Below, piece by piece: positions 32,417-44,431 of a stretch of 64,000 nt of DNA; within the stretch, counting starts at the first letter, position 1; each line of letters begins with the position of its first letter. Below the pieces are notes generated by a model that was not told the origin of the DNA, did not search any database, and saw only the letters and a program-made list of their open reading frames with translations. Source of the stretch: Meconema thalassinum (lineage: Eukaryota; Arthropoda; Insecta; Orthoptera; Tettigoniidae); contig OX336388.2 of assembly GCA_946902985.2 (NCBI GenBank), positions 366,903,387-366,967,386 on the forward strand, written 5' to 3'. A program made the position numbers and the translations under genes.

Positions 32417-34870
32417 ACAAGATGTTCAGTAAAGAACATATAGCCTACTTTCTCCTAAATGCATGGGTATTGTTATAACTCTTTGTCCTTTTCAAGGAGT
32501 ATGATTGAATGTTGGTTGTAGTCGCTCGTTGAAATACAACGTGCTATAGGGATATTAAACATGAATATGAGGTGCCCTGTGCCAGTGCTACCTCTGTACC
32601 AAATTTCGTTCAATTCGGTTACACCGTGTTTGAATTGATAGGGGGAATCGATTTGCACACATACTTGGCCACCATCTGCAAACTATTGGGCTGATGTTCT
32701 TGCAGTTTGGTCAGAATATGTTTCCCACATAAAGATATGGTGTTGCAAAATTTGGTAGAGACTAGATTATTAGGTTAGTCGTAATTACATTTTAGCTTTT
32801 AACATTTGGGTGACCGCGATTGCGTTTCCGTCAAGATAGCGGTGATATAAAACATGACACTGAGGTGCCCTTTGCTAGTGCTACATCTGTACCAAATTTC
32901 GTTCATTCGGTTCCACCGTGTTCGAATTAATAGGGGGAATCAATTTTGACATAAAGATGGCCGCCATCCGCAAACTATTAGGCTAATGACCTATTCGATT
33001 GGTCAAAAGATGCTCCCTCCATAAAGGTATGTTGTTGCAAAGTTTGGTAGTGATCGGATGGTTATGTTAGTCGTAATTTGATTTAAGCTTTAAACATTTG
33101 TTTGGCCGCCATTACGTTTCAGTCAAGATGGCGGCGATATAAAACATGACACTGAGGTGCCCTTTGCTAGTGCTACCTCTGTACCAAATTTCGTTCCATT
33201 CGGTTCCACCGTGTTCGATTTAATAGGGGGAATCAATTTTGACATAAAGATGGCCGCTATCCGCAAACTATTAGGCGAATGACCTATTAGATTGGTCAAA
33301 GGATGCTCCCTCCATAAAGGTATGTAGTTGCAAAATTTGGTAGAGATCGGATGATTAGGTTAATGGTAATTTGATTAAAGCTTTGAATATTCGTGTGGCC
33401 GCCATTACGTTTCAGTCAAGATGGCGGCAATATAAAACATGACACTGAGGTGCCCTTTGCTAGTGCTACCTGTGTACCAAATTTCGTTCCATTCGCTTCC
33501 ACCGTGTTCGAATTAATAGGGAGAATCAATTTTGACATAAAGATGGCCGCCATCCGCAAACTATTAGGCTAATAACCTATTAGATTGGTCAAAGGATGCT
33601 CCCTCCATAAAAGTATGTTGTTGCAAAGTTTGGTAGAGATCGGATGGTTATGTTAGTCGTAATTTAACTTAAGCTTTGACCATTTGTGTGGCCGCCATTA
33701 CGTTTCTGTCAATATGGCGGCGATATAAAACATGTAACTGAGATACCCTTTGCAAGTGCTACCTCTGTACCAAACCTCGTTCCATTCGGTTTCACCGTGT
33801 TTGAATTAATAGGGGAATAGATTTGCACACAAAGATGGCCGCCATCCGCAAACTATTAGGCTAATGACCTATTCATTTGGTCAAAGGATGGATCCTCTAT
33901 AAGGGTATGTTGTTGCAAAATTTGGTAGAGATAGGATGATTAGGTTAATCGAAATTTGATTTAAGCTTTGAACATTTGTGTGGCCGCCATTACGTTTCCG
34001 TCAAGATGGCGGCGATATAAAACATGACACTGAGGTGCCTTTTGTTAATACTACCTCTGTACCAAATTTCGTTCCATTCGGTTGCACCGTGTTCGAATTA
34101 ATAGGGGGAATCGATTTTCACACAAAGATGGCCGCCATCCGCAAACTATTACGCTGATGACCTATTAGTTTGGTCAAAGGATGCTCCCTCCATAAAGGTA
34201 AGTTGTTGAAAAATTTGGTAGAGATCGGATGATTAAGTTAGACGTAATTTGATTTAAGCTTTGAACATTTGTGTGGCCGCCATTACGTTTCCGTCAAGAT
34301 GGCGGCGATATAAAACATGACACTGAGGTGCCTTTTGTTAGTACTACCTCTGTACCAAATTTCGTTCCATTCGGTTGCACCGTGTTCGAATTAATAGGGG
34401 GAATCGATTTTCACACAAAGATGGCCGCCATCCGCAAACTATTACGCTGATGACCTATTGGTTTGGTAAAAGGATGCTTCCCCCATATAGGTATGTAGTT
34501 GCAAAATTTGGTAGAGATCGGATGATTAGGTTAGTCGTAATTTGATTTAAGCTTTGAACATTTGTGAGGCCGCCATTACGTTTCCGTCAAGATGGCGGCG
34601 ATATAAAACATGACACTGAGGTGTTCTTTGCTAGTGCTACCTTTGTACCAAATTTCGTTCAATTCGCATTCACCGTGTTCGAATTGATAGGGGGGGACAG
34701 ACATTCAGAGTACACACACTCACACACACACACACACACAGACACACAGACACACACACACACACACAGACTCACACACACACATACACACAGACAGACA
34801 CACTTTTTTTCGCCCTGTGTTGATCTCATAAGTCTACTTTCACTTTTTGCAAAAATCGAAAGTAGGCTAA
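32417..34870 (+). mobile_element. HINE/Helentron-like element B2 with ~293-bp tandem array
   Basis: Head and tail match B1 (20053-22180): ACAAGATGTTCAGTAAAGAA, then TAGCCTACTTTC, and GAAAGTAGGCTAA at the end after a CACTTTTTGC hairpin loop. About seven units of about 293 bp are present. Most carry AAGATGGCGGCGATATAAAA and AAGATGGCCGCCATCC. The CA/CAGA microsatellite near 34710-34800 is longer than in B1. There is no coding capacity. Confidence 0.72.
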
Positions 34871-37800
34871 AATGAGATGGTGTGTGTCTTTCTGTCTGTC
34901 TGTCTGTTACTCAATAACGCAAGAACCACTGGTCCGATTTAAATTAAATGTTGCATGGATGTAGCTGATTTACCAGGTTTACATATAGGATACTTTTGAT
35001 TACGATATTTTGCACTATTGAAAAATGGCGACTATTTTCATATTTCCATTTCAAATAAAAAGAGAACGCTTTAATATAGCAACCTTTTGATGGCACTACG
35101 AGCTTTGAAATTTAATTTCCTATCTGAAAGGTCCTTATCACTTTTCGTGTATCTCCGACGGTTAGCGAGTAAAACCTAAATTTGTGCAATAAAACACGGT
35201 CAACACCGAGCGGTGCAGTATATCTCTACATATATAAAAAAGAAAATTTGTTTATTTTTCTGAATTTCTACGGAAATTTGAGTTATTTACACGTTTCAGA
35301 CTGTTTTATGATAGATGCGCGCGAAAATAATGTTTTGGTCTGTCTGTCTGTTTGTTTGATTGTCTGTGGACAACTTTGTTCCCTTATAACTCGAGAACGT
35401 CTGGGTGTATCAACGTAAAATTTGGTATAGATATCCATCAGAGGCACGACACTGATCATTGATGTAACCCTTCTCCGTACATCTCATAAAAGAGGGCCTA
35501 CCCCCTTAAAATACATGCTGAAATAGGAGTAGAAGGACGAGACAAAGCTCATTTTCAGCCCCTCAATGTGTGAGACAAAACTTGGGGGCCCTAAAAGCAC
35601 ATTTTAAGGTCCTACGTCCAACCGTTTTTGAGATATTCCCAGAAAACTAATTTAATTTAATAAACTAATGAACGAATGCAAGGCGATAACCATGGCAACA
35701 GATTCTCAGAGGTCCATCTATTGCTGTAAGACGCAATACAATTGCATTAATAACATTAGTGTGAAAGTTTGCAAACGGTTAGATGGTTATTATGGAACCA
35801 AATTAAGCTGTAAATTTCATCAATACGTAAAATGCGCTTAAGGGGGTCAAGGGGTAGTCAAGAATTTTTTCACGCGATTTACATCTGCGGGTGTGGTATG
35901 GCAGGTCTATCCCTATATTATATTATTATTATTAATAATATATTATGGCGAACAACGACGAGACAAAGCCCCTCGGTGCCAGAAATAAAACTCGAAGGTC
36001 CTCGAAAACTACATTATAAGGCTCTAAAACCAACAGTTTCTGAAACATTCCCAGAAAACGAATTAAATTTAATTTAACAAACTAATGAAGGAATGCAAAT
36101 CGGTAACCATGAGAACATTATCTCAAGGGGTGGCATCCAACTTTCCATCTATTTCATTAAGAAGCAATTTATTACATTTATTACATTTATTACATTTATT
36201 ACATTTCTGTGAAAGTTTGCAAATATAAGGTTATCACGGAACCAACGTAGACTGTATAGTTCATCAATGCAATTAAGGGGGTCAAGGGGTAACCTAGGAT
36301 TTTTTCATGCAATTTTCACTGCGACATATAGTACAGAAGGTCTATTATATCTCCAAACAAGAACATTATTTTCAAAAATTCCTGAATTGAATCAGCATTT
36401 TTTGCGGCTTTTAGAAATTTGGGCCATTTGAGACTAAAGAACCTGAATTTTCATGCACCACAAGCTTTTATAATTTATAATAGAGGTCTTCCTGTGTATG
36501 GGGACCCAACACAACGTAGAGGGTCTGTTTTTATGTGACGTGTATTGCGTTTCATCTACAAGGCTTTCAATTCTATTTCATGTCAGGAAGTACACGTTAG
36601 GTGAATTTAGTTTGAGAGCACATTTTAACTAATCTTTTTTTTTTGTCGACATACGGGTTCATCGTAAGGTTGATTTTATTTGATACTGTGTGGTAGATAG
36701 GCTATACCCATATTTGGATTTCTGGGTGATATGTTGTAGACAATAGTATTGTCTGTCTGTCTGTCTGTCTGTCTTTCTGTGTATACTTATGTTTGCCTAT
36801 AACTCATGTTCGGATGCTTGGTGCATCGTAAAATTAGGTATGGTAAACATGAGTCAATACACCAATCATTTATAAAACTCTTCACCGTACATTTCATACA
36901 GTAGAAGGGTGGATATCGGGAAAAACTTCTCAAAATACATGCTAAAATAGGCGAAATATAAAAATTATCCTAGAAGGACGACCAAAGCATATGTTGCACT
37001 TCTCAATGTGAGACACGAAATTTGCGAGTCTATAAATGGACTCCGAAAACCACAATATAAGGCCCTTAAATTAACAGTGTGTGTGATATTCCCAGAAAAC
37101 TAACTTCGTTTTGAAAAATTTATGAAGGAATTACAAGCCGCTAACCATTGCAACAGTAGCTCAATTGATAATGTCTGGTGCGTCTCTAAAAGCAACAGTA
37201 CTTAAAAGGGACGTAACACCAATAACATTATTATTATTATTATAATGTCTGGTGTTAACACCGAACACCGTTCGAAGAACGGGTACTTCTGCTAGTACTA
37301 ATATATAAAAATGAGATGGTGTGTGTCTGTCTTTCTGTCTGTCTGTCTGTCTATTACTCAATAACGCAAGAACCACTGGTCCGATATAAATGAAATTTTG
37401 CATGGATGTAGCTGATTTAATTTACCATGTTTATATATAGGATACTTTTAATTTCGATATTTTGCACTATTAAATAATGGCGACCATTTTAGTGACGTCA
37501 CTACACCCTTTGGTTTCAAAATTTCATAATTCCATATCAATTAAAAAGAGAACGCTAGGAAATAGCAAACTTTTGATGGCACAAACGAGCTTTAAAATTT
37601 AATTTCCTATCCGAAAGTTCCTTATCACTTTTCGTGTTTCTCCAACGGTTAGCGAGTAAAACCCACATATGTGACGTCACTACACCCTTTGGTTTCAAAA
37701 TTTCATATTTCCATTTCAAATAAAAAGGGAACGCTAAGAAATAGCAAACGTGTAATGCATACACGAGATTTACCATTTAATTTTCTATCCAAAAGGTCCT

Positions 37801-38348
37801 TATCACTTTTCGTGTATCTCCAACGGTTAGCGAGTAAAACCTAAATTTGTGCAATAAAACACGGTCAACACCGAGCGGTGCAGTATATCTCTACGTACAT
37901 AAAAATTAAAGTTTTTATGTTTCTTTCGCAATTTATACGCAAATTTGAGTTATTTACGCGTTTCAGACTGTTTTAATACGGATGCGCGCGAAAATAATTT
38001 TGTGGTCTGTCTGTTTGTTTGTTTGTCTGTGGACAAATTTGTTCCCTTATAACTCGAGAACGGCTGGGTGTATCAACGTAAAATTTGGTACAGATATCCA
38101 TCAGAGGCAACACACTAATCATTGATGTAACCCTTCTCCGTACCTCTCATAAAAGAGGGCCTACCCCCTTAAAATACATGCCGAAATAGGAGTAAAAGGA
38201 CGAGACGAAGATCATTTTCATCCCCTCAATGTGAGAGAAAAAACTCGGGGTCCCTAAAGGGTCCCCGAAATCCACATTTTAAGGCCCTAAAACCAACCGT
38301 TTTTGAGATATTCCCAGAAAACTAATTTCATTTAATAAAGTAATGAAA
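34871..38348. mobile_element. Family D repetitive element (left part)
   Basis: Repeated landmarks recur several times: CCCAGAAAACTAATTT (about 35640, 36050, 37095, 38315), a TGTC microsatellite followed by ATAACTC and GGTATAGATATC-like text, and AAGGGGGTCAAGGGG. It reads like tandem or nested copies of a 400-500-bp unit. No open frame looks real. A decamer repeat of ATTACATTT lies at about 36170-36205. The element is interrupted at about 38349 by a LINE and continues at 62041. Confidence 0.55.
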
Positions 38349-38366
38349 CATTGAAGAGGTCCATTT

Positions 38367-38702
38367 TTTTTTTTTTTTTTAGCGTATGGCTTTTAGTGCC
38401 GGGAGTGTCCGAGGACATGTTCGGCTCACCAGTTTTGTAGCTGCTTCGAGACGGACACCCAATGGGTGAGCTACAAGTACCGTTTGTGAGGAAAGTTGGA
38501 AGGGAGGGTCGAGGAGTTGGAAGGTAGCGGCTGTGGCCTATAGTTAAGGACCAACCCCGGCATTTGCCTGGAAGGAAGATGGGCAACCACAGAAGACCAT
38601 CTTCAAGGTTGCCGGCGGGGGGATTCGAACCTCCTCGCCTCCCGGATGTGAGCGACTGCCATCAGTCATGCCGTAACCACCACGGCTAACTCACCCGGTA
38701 GG
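38367..38702 (-). mobile_element. tRNA-derived SINE, minus strand
   Basis: GGTCCATTT duplicates flank it (38358-38366 and 38703-38711). On the minus strand the head CCGGGTGAGTTAGCCGTGGT and B-box GAGGTTCGAATCCCC are clear, and the poly-A tail appears as a long T run at the left. A near-identical copy is at 40982-41305. Confidence 0.9.
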
Positions 38703-39570
38703 GGTCCATTTGGGGCAAGGAAAAGGAAGATTTGAGGTGAAATGTCTTGCCTTTGCTGATGACATAGCAATCATTTCAGAAAACAGATTTCAAGCACATA
38801 TAATGGTTGAAACCCTACATGAAATAGCAATAAAACTGGTCTTCAGATTTCGTATGAAAAAACCAAATATATTGAACACAGACACAAAGGAGAAAAATAT
38901 CTAACAACTCAACATGGACAGATTCAAAGAGTTGATAAATTTAAATATTTGGGAGAATGGATCCAGTCAAATGGACTTGATAACACATCCTGCAAGGAGA
39001 GATTCAGAAAGATGGAAAATGCCTATAAACTCACCCAACATAGATACAACAAACGATCAATTTCATTCCAGGCAAAAATCAGGCACTACACAACTGTAAT
39101 TAAACCAGAGGTATTATACGGATCAGAATGTTTAACGTTGAACAAAAGAGGTGAACAAGAGGAACTGGAAAAGAAAGAAAGGAAAATACTTAGGAAAATT
39201 TTGGGTCCCCAAAAGAATAAAGATATTTGGATGAAGAGAAAAAATGAAGACCTTTACCGAAATGTGGAAAAAATTACAGACTCAATTAAAAGACGCAGAC
39301 TACAATTTTATGGTCACCTTCATAAAACGGATAGCAGCAGGCTAACTAAGAAAATTTTTGACTACATCTCCAAATTAAAAAAACACCACTAGATGGCTGG
39401 AAGAGATACGGTGTGATCTGCAAAAACTGAAGATCACAAACAACATAATTTCTAATAGGGTGGAATTCCGGCGACTGATCACTACTGCAGATTTTTCGAT
39501 TCTGCAAGTTCCACATTAAACCACGGAGAGTGTTATCAACGGAACAGAGGCAGGCCATCAGCCAAAGTAT
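38703..39570 (+). pseudogene. RTE-type LINE reverse transcriptase, C-terminal part, broken
   Basis: Frame 38710-38904 has the catalytic motif as FADDIAI. The next block (about 38910-39392, another frame) has VDKFKYLGEWIQSNGL, LYGSECLTL and RRRLQFYGHL, the typical post-RT region. A third stretch around 39395-39470 (WLEEIRCDLQKLKI) is again out of frame. The coding end lies beyond LTR element 2, at 61944-61978. Two or more frameshifts and 5' truncation make it non-functional. Confidence 0.82.
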
Positions 39571-40913
39571 TGTGGCAGTTTTGCTAGCCCACACTTTTGA
39601 GCGACAAGTGTATCGGTTTGACTGCCCCTAACTGTTGGGAGATAAATGTAACTGTTTACCTATGCCTAAGCTATGTTGTTTTAATGGGCGCCAAGACCTC
39701 AATGCAATGTTGAAATCTAAATTTGTATTTAACAACGTCTTGCTCTGGCAGAACACCTTCAAGACTCTTTTCACTCAGATCGTGGTATGATTTGATCATT
39801 AACCCAACAATCAATTGTATCAGGAGAAGGAATTGGTCTATATCTAATGCTACCTACTGAAAGCAAATATTGCATTGTAAAAGAAATGAATTTATTATAT
39901 AAAGCAAGTATAGCAAAATTAATAATAATAATAAGTATGAAATTTAAATTGGAGCGTTGTGATTTGAATATTACCGATAGAAAATTACGTGAAAACGGAG
40001 TCTGATAAATTATTGATTTTACTCTTATTCCCAAGCTATGAAGTTACTGAAATATGAAATATAAAACAAAGAGAAATGAGAGATTGCGTATTTCTGCGTC
40101 ATTCGCGCTTACCGGTGGAAATTGCCAAAGCATTTCCCTCGTACTGGATGATGCTGTGAGCTTCCCACAGTCTCCTGGATGTCGTCATCTTCGTCGATGT
40201 TTGATGATATACTGGTAGATTAGATAATTCTATGGTCCTTACATCGGACCCAAACACACGTACAACCACACTGGTTAAGTTTTACAAACGTTAGTCCTCC
40301 ACTCCACGGAACATCGGAGCGACTCCCGCGTGCATCCGTACTCGTTAAGTTCTACACAGATTGTCCTCGTTCCACGGCGCGTCGAACGATATATCCACTC
40401 GCCGGCTCCCCACTCTTCATCCGACTTCTAGCTTACGTGGTCTCCACTGATTGGCTGACCCACCACGCGATCTTCCCCTCCTCCGGGTCATTACACTCGG
40501 CGGGAGGGTTCCGTTCCAACTATCCGCCTTTCCTTGACGCTGCGACCCAGGATTGCGTCATGCTTTCCGACAAGATTAAGCGTGTACTTGAATTCCCAGT
40601 GAGTCACGTCTCTCAATATACCCTAACTGACGAAACTCCGTAAAATTCCGCAATCACATAATTTTCTATGATATTGTCGTTCGTAATAATTTGCTTGATA
40701 GCGTTTTCTAAGACATAGAAAACCTATCTGAATGCTAATAATTTTTATAAAATGCTCCGAAAATACCTTAATAAAATTATAATAAATTAATAATAATAAT
40801 AAATTAACATGAAAAATTCTCTTGGCTGAACAATTTGCCGCGTAAATAAATATAGAATGGCTTCCTACTGACTTATGCCAGTTGCATAAAAACCCCTCGA
40901 AAAACACGTTACA
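39571..40913 (-). repeat. LTR of element 2 (3' LTR in element orientation)
   Basis: It reads TGTGGCAG at the left and CACGTTACA at the right, so the ends are TGT...ACA. It matches 60597-61938. The minus-strand sequence just outside it (GATCCGAGGCGAATA) is a weak polypurine-tract candidate. Confidence 0.9.
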
Positions 40914-40981
40914 TATTCGCCTCGGATCATCGGATGATTTACCGTGACGACGGTCCATTATCCGATTATCCCAGACACGTT

Positions 40982-41305
40982 TTTTTTAGCGTATGGCTTT
41001 TAGTGCCGGGAGTGTCCGAGGACATGTTCGGCTCGCCAGTTTTGTAGCTGCTTCGAGACGGACACCCAATGGGTGAGCTACAAGTACCGTTTGGGAGGAA
41101 AGTTGGAAGGGAGGGTCGAGGAGTTGGAAGGTAGCGGCTGTGGCCTATAGTTAAGGACCAACCCCGGCATTTGCCTGGAAGGAAGATGGGCAACCACAGA
41201 AGACCATCTTCAAGGTTGCCGGCGGGGGGATTCGAACCTCCTCGCCTCCCGGATGTGAGCGACTGCCAACAGTCATGCCGCAACGACCTCGGCTAACTCA
41301 CCCGG
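40982..41305 (-). mobile_element. tRNA-derived SINE inserted in element 2
   Basis: Exact 13-bp duplications TCCCAGACACGTT flank it (40969-40981 and 41306-41318). It is the same SINE family and orientation as 38367-38702, with a short T run at the left. Confidence 0.93.
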
Positions 41306-41318
41306 TCCCAGACACGTT

Positions 41319-42281
41319 AATAAACCCATCCAAAATACATATTACATAAATGAGATCACCCTAAATTACAGATATATACACTCATAATTTTTCTTCACGC
41401 ACTTTGCGTCAAAGTTTGTTGTCACTATGGATTGCACTTTGCAACCAGTCCAATGTTTTACATATAGAATAGTGTTCCACGGATATTTCCGCCTCTCAAA
41501 TTTCTCTATGTTGGAAAAATAGACATAATTAATGTGTGAGCACTATGTACTTATGATGTCATATCACACGCATTGAAGGTGTTCTGATATATTTATATCT
41601 CCATAGAACTTCCTAATTTCACTGGAGGTTCCTTCCTTATTGTGAAATTAATCCCACTTATCACTGAGCACACGATCACACTATTGTGGCAGCGCCTCGT
41701 GACCATAATACTTAATCTCTCTTTAAAGTAGATTAAATTAATATTGACTTCTGAAAAAAAAAAACAGTAAATGCGCATTACATATAACACCAAATTTTTC
41801 TGTGCCGTAATCGCCCTGTCTTGTTAAGTTCCCGTAGACCATATTCTACTTAATACTAGTTCTCAACACAGACCATTTCTCCTCACACAAATAATACCTA
41901 TGTACAAATTACCTTAAATTACACACTTACAAATCTTACATGGCGAGGCCGTAAACAGAAATCACGTGTGCTGATATGTATGAGTTTCATGAAGGACTGT
42001 CTCGCCTTCTGATGGCCCATCTTTTGCCTCGTGGACGCCTTAAGCAAAAATACCCTGTTCAAGCGCTCACCCAACTCTTGGAGGCAAATGGGAATTCACC
42101 AGCGCTACCAAATTCTGGCCTTGGTGTATCGAGACATTTTAGTGCTCAAGAGCATCCGACAATCCCGTCATATTTCCCTGTACCTTAAAAACTCTCATTT
42201 ACTTACATACTACCCCTTGTGCGACTTCTGATACGCCTGCCTTGAAGACCAGATCTTCCACGCACCAAACACCACACTTAC
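41319..42281. other. Downstream untranslated region of element 2, with a possible antisense env-like remnant
   Basis: No element-sense frame is present. On the plus strand, 41976-42231 has two overlapping frames with YEFHEGLSRLLMAHLL and VDALSKNTL, which faintly recall envelope proteins of insect Gypsy-type elements. The orientation is opposite to element 2. I treat this as an unproven resemblance. Confidence 0.35.
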
Positions 42282-42500
42282 TCATTTGATAGGCTGGCTC
42301 GCCAGATAAACACACTCACTATATGACACATATTTTCGTAGACTATGTATATTATACGTCCCGTATAATCTGTTTCCCTCACTATTCTCCAGCACATATG
42401 CTGTTTTGCCAATACGTTTGGAAACTATAAATGTTTCTGCGTCACCTGCTTCCAACCTTGCAAGTGGCTCCCTTAAATGAACGTCCTCACGTTGCTCTAC
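42282..42500 (-). pseudogene. Integrase C-terminal remnant of element 2
   Basis: In the same minus-strand frame as pol and directly after its TAG (42501-42503), about 73 codons encode VHLREPLARLEAGD, then AYVLE and GNRLYGTYNIHSLRKY, ending in TGA at 42282-42284. This resembles the GPY/F-type C-terminal end of Gypsy integrases. The zinc-binding and catalytic core that should lie between RNase H and this segment is missing, which indicates an internal deletion. Confidence 0.65.
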
Positions 42501-44431
42501 CTACCTATTTCTCAGTATCTGTAACGATGCCCTGTTGCTACTGTCCACACATGCACATATTAAAATACCGTCCTCTGCTTTAACCACAGGATAATCCCTA
42601 CATAAATTAGTGTCCCTCGATAGCATGTCTGCAAGAATGTTATCTTTACCTTTAATATATTTTACTGTGAATTCGTATTCCTGCAGAGCAAGAATCCACC
42701 TACTAACTCTGTTAGAACTGAGTTTACAAGTCCTCATATACAGTAATGCATGGTGATCTGTGTGGATCTCAAATTTCCCCCCTGCTAAATACATTCTAAA
42801 TTTCCCTAAACTGAAAACAATACCTAAAAGCTCTAACTCAGTAATCGTGTATCTTTTCTCTGCTGCTGTCAGTCCTCGCGAGGCTAAAGATACAATGCAC
42901 AGATTACCCTCATCATCTTTCTGACATAATACTCCAGCAATGCCTATATGTGAAGCATCTGTCATAACAACATATTCCTTATCTTTTAACGGATATTTCA
43001 GCACTACAGCTTTCTCAAAACCTTCCTTCAGTGCTCTAAAAGCCTGATCATGCTTGGACTCCCATCTCCACCGAGTCCCACTTTTAAGCAATTCCCTGAA
43101 TGGTTCTACCAACCCTGAGTATTTAAGAACGAACCTCCTGAAAAAGTTGCAAATTCCCAGGTATGTTTTTAACTGTTTAACATTCTGTGGCTCCTCTGGG
43201 TTAAGTATCTTATTAACCCTACTTTCTTCTGGTGTTACACCTCTACTCGACACTCTATGGCCTAAAAATGTCACTTCTGACTGACAGAATGACGACTTAG
43301 ACAGCTTCAAAGTGAACCCTGCCTGATCTAACTTCTGAATAACTATATCTAAATGACCTAGATGCTCCTCAAAACTGCGTGAACTAATTACCATATCATC
43401 TATGTAAATGGTTACAAACTCTCCTGTGTCATCCCCTAATGCGATGTTTAAAGCCCTAATTAAAGCTGCTGAAATACTCTTTAACCCATAAGGTGTTCTA
43501 CAAAATTGATAAAGGTTATATTTATGACTAAAAGCTGTAAATGGTCTATCTTCGTACATAAGTGGCACTTGCCAAAAACTGGAACTCAAATCTACACAAG
43601 TGAAATACATCTTCCCCTCAAATGTTTGCATTAATTCCTCTATTGACATAGATTTCAGCTGATATGAACTAATTCTACTGTTAACCAAACGAGCGTCTAA
43701 ACAAATACGAACTGTGCCGTCGGTTTTGGGTACCGTGATCAAAGAATTAACATACAGACTGTTAGAGTTCTCAATAATCCCATCTTCAAGCATCTGGTTA
43801 ATTTGTGCCTCAACTGCACTCTGATAAGCGAAAGGTACAGGATATCTATGTCCTGCGAATACTGACCTATCAATAACGTTCAATGAATGGGTATAGCAAT
43901 TGGCCATACCAAAGCGATCCTCAAAAACTCTCCTATTACACAATAACACATCATAGAGCCGAACACACTGTTCCACCTCTATATTACGCTGAAATGCAGC
44001 ATCACGTAACGAGTCCTCTAGACTTCCGTTCGTAATCACACTGCCCACAAAACATGGAGAACCCCGCTCTACGGCTGGCGATATCTCATTTAAAGTACAA
44101 ATCACACCTACAATACTACTCCTCTGAATATGGTCATTGAACGCTACTTCTACTGCAGAATCTCCCCATTTAAATTTCAAACTCCCTACATCATAACATA
44201 AGTTACCAGACACTCTACTTAGCCACTCTGAACCCAAGATAACACTGAATACTAAATTTGGAATTACAAGACAAATCTGCTTCTCTACATGATTATTAAT
44301 TTTAATGTCTACTAAAACTTGCTTAGAAATTACTTTAGACCTCTTCCCAACAGCTGTGATAACAAAAGTGCTTTTAATTGGCATCTCCTCAAAATTTACT
44401 CCAGTTCCTTTCATTTTATCATAAATTGCAC
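42501..44431 (-). pseudogene. pol of element 2: protease end, reverse transcriptase, RNase H
   Basis: The frame is open for about 640 codons. Its N-terminal part completes an aspartic protease (VILGSEWL is the usual C-terminal ILG motif). RT follows, with VRICLDARLVNS, the catalytic YIDDMVI, and FLGHRVSSRGV. RNase H has TDASHIGIAGVL, TELELLGI and HTDHHALL, with DMLSR closing the domain. These activities process gag-pol and turn the RNA into double-stranded DNA. The frame ends at a TAG (42501) just before an integrase remnant. Element 3 cut the gene at 44431; its upstream part lies at 58277. Confidence 0.93.

Larger units (their letters stand above)
38350..39570 (+). mobile_element. RTE-type LINE, 5' truncated, left part (continues at 61944)
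   Basis: The LINE entered family D at a site resembling AAACTAATGAA, which reappears at 62041. It is split at 39570 by LTR element 2 and carries a SINE near its 5' end. Confidence 0.75.

Noticed and set aside
20053..34870. Regular ~290-bp repeats that might suggest a CRISPR-like array
   Set aside because: Units are long, contiguous and without unique spacers, and the context is a eukaryotic transposon.
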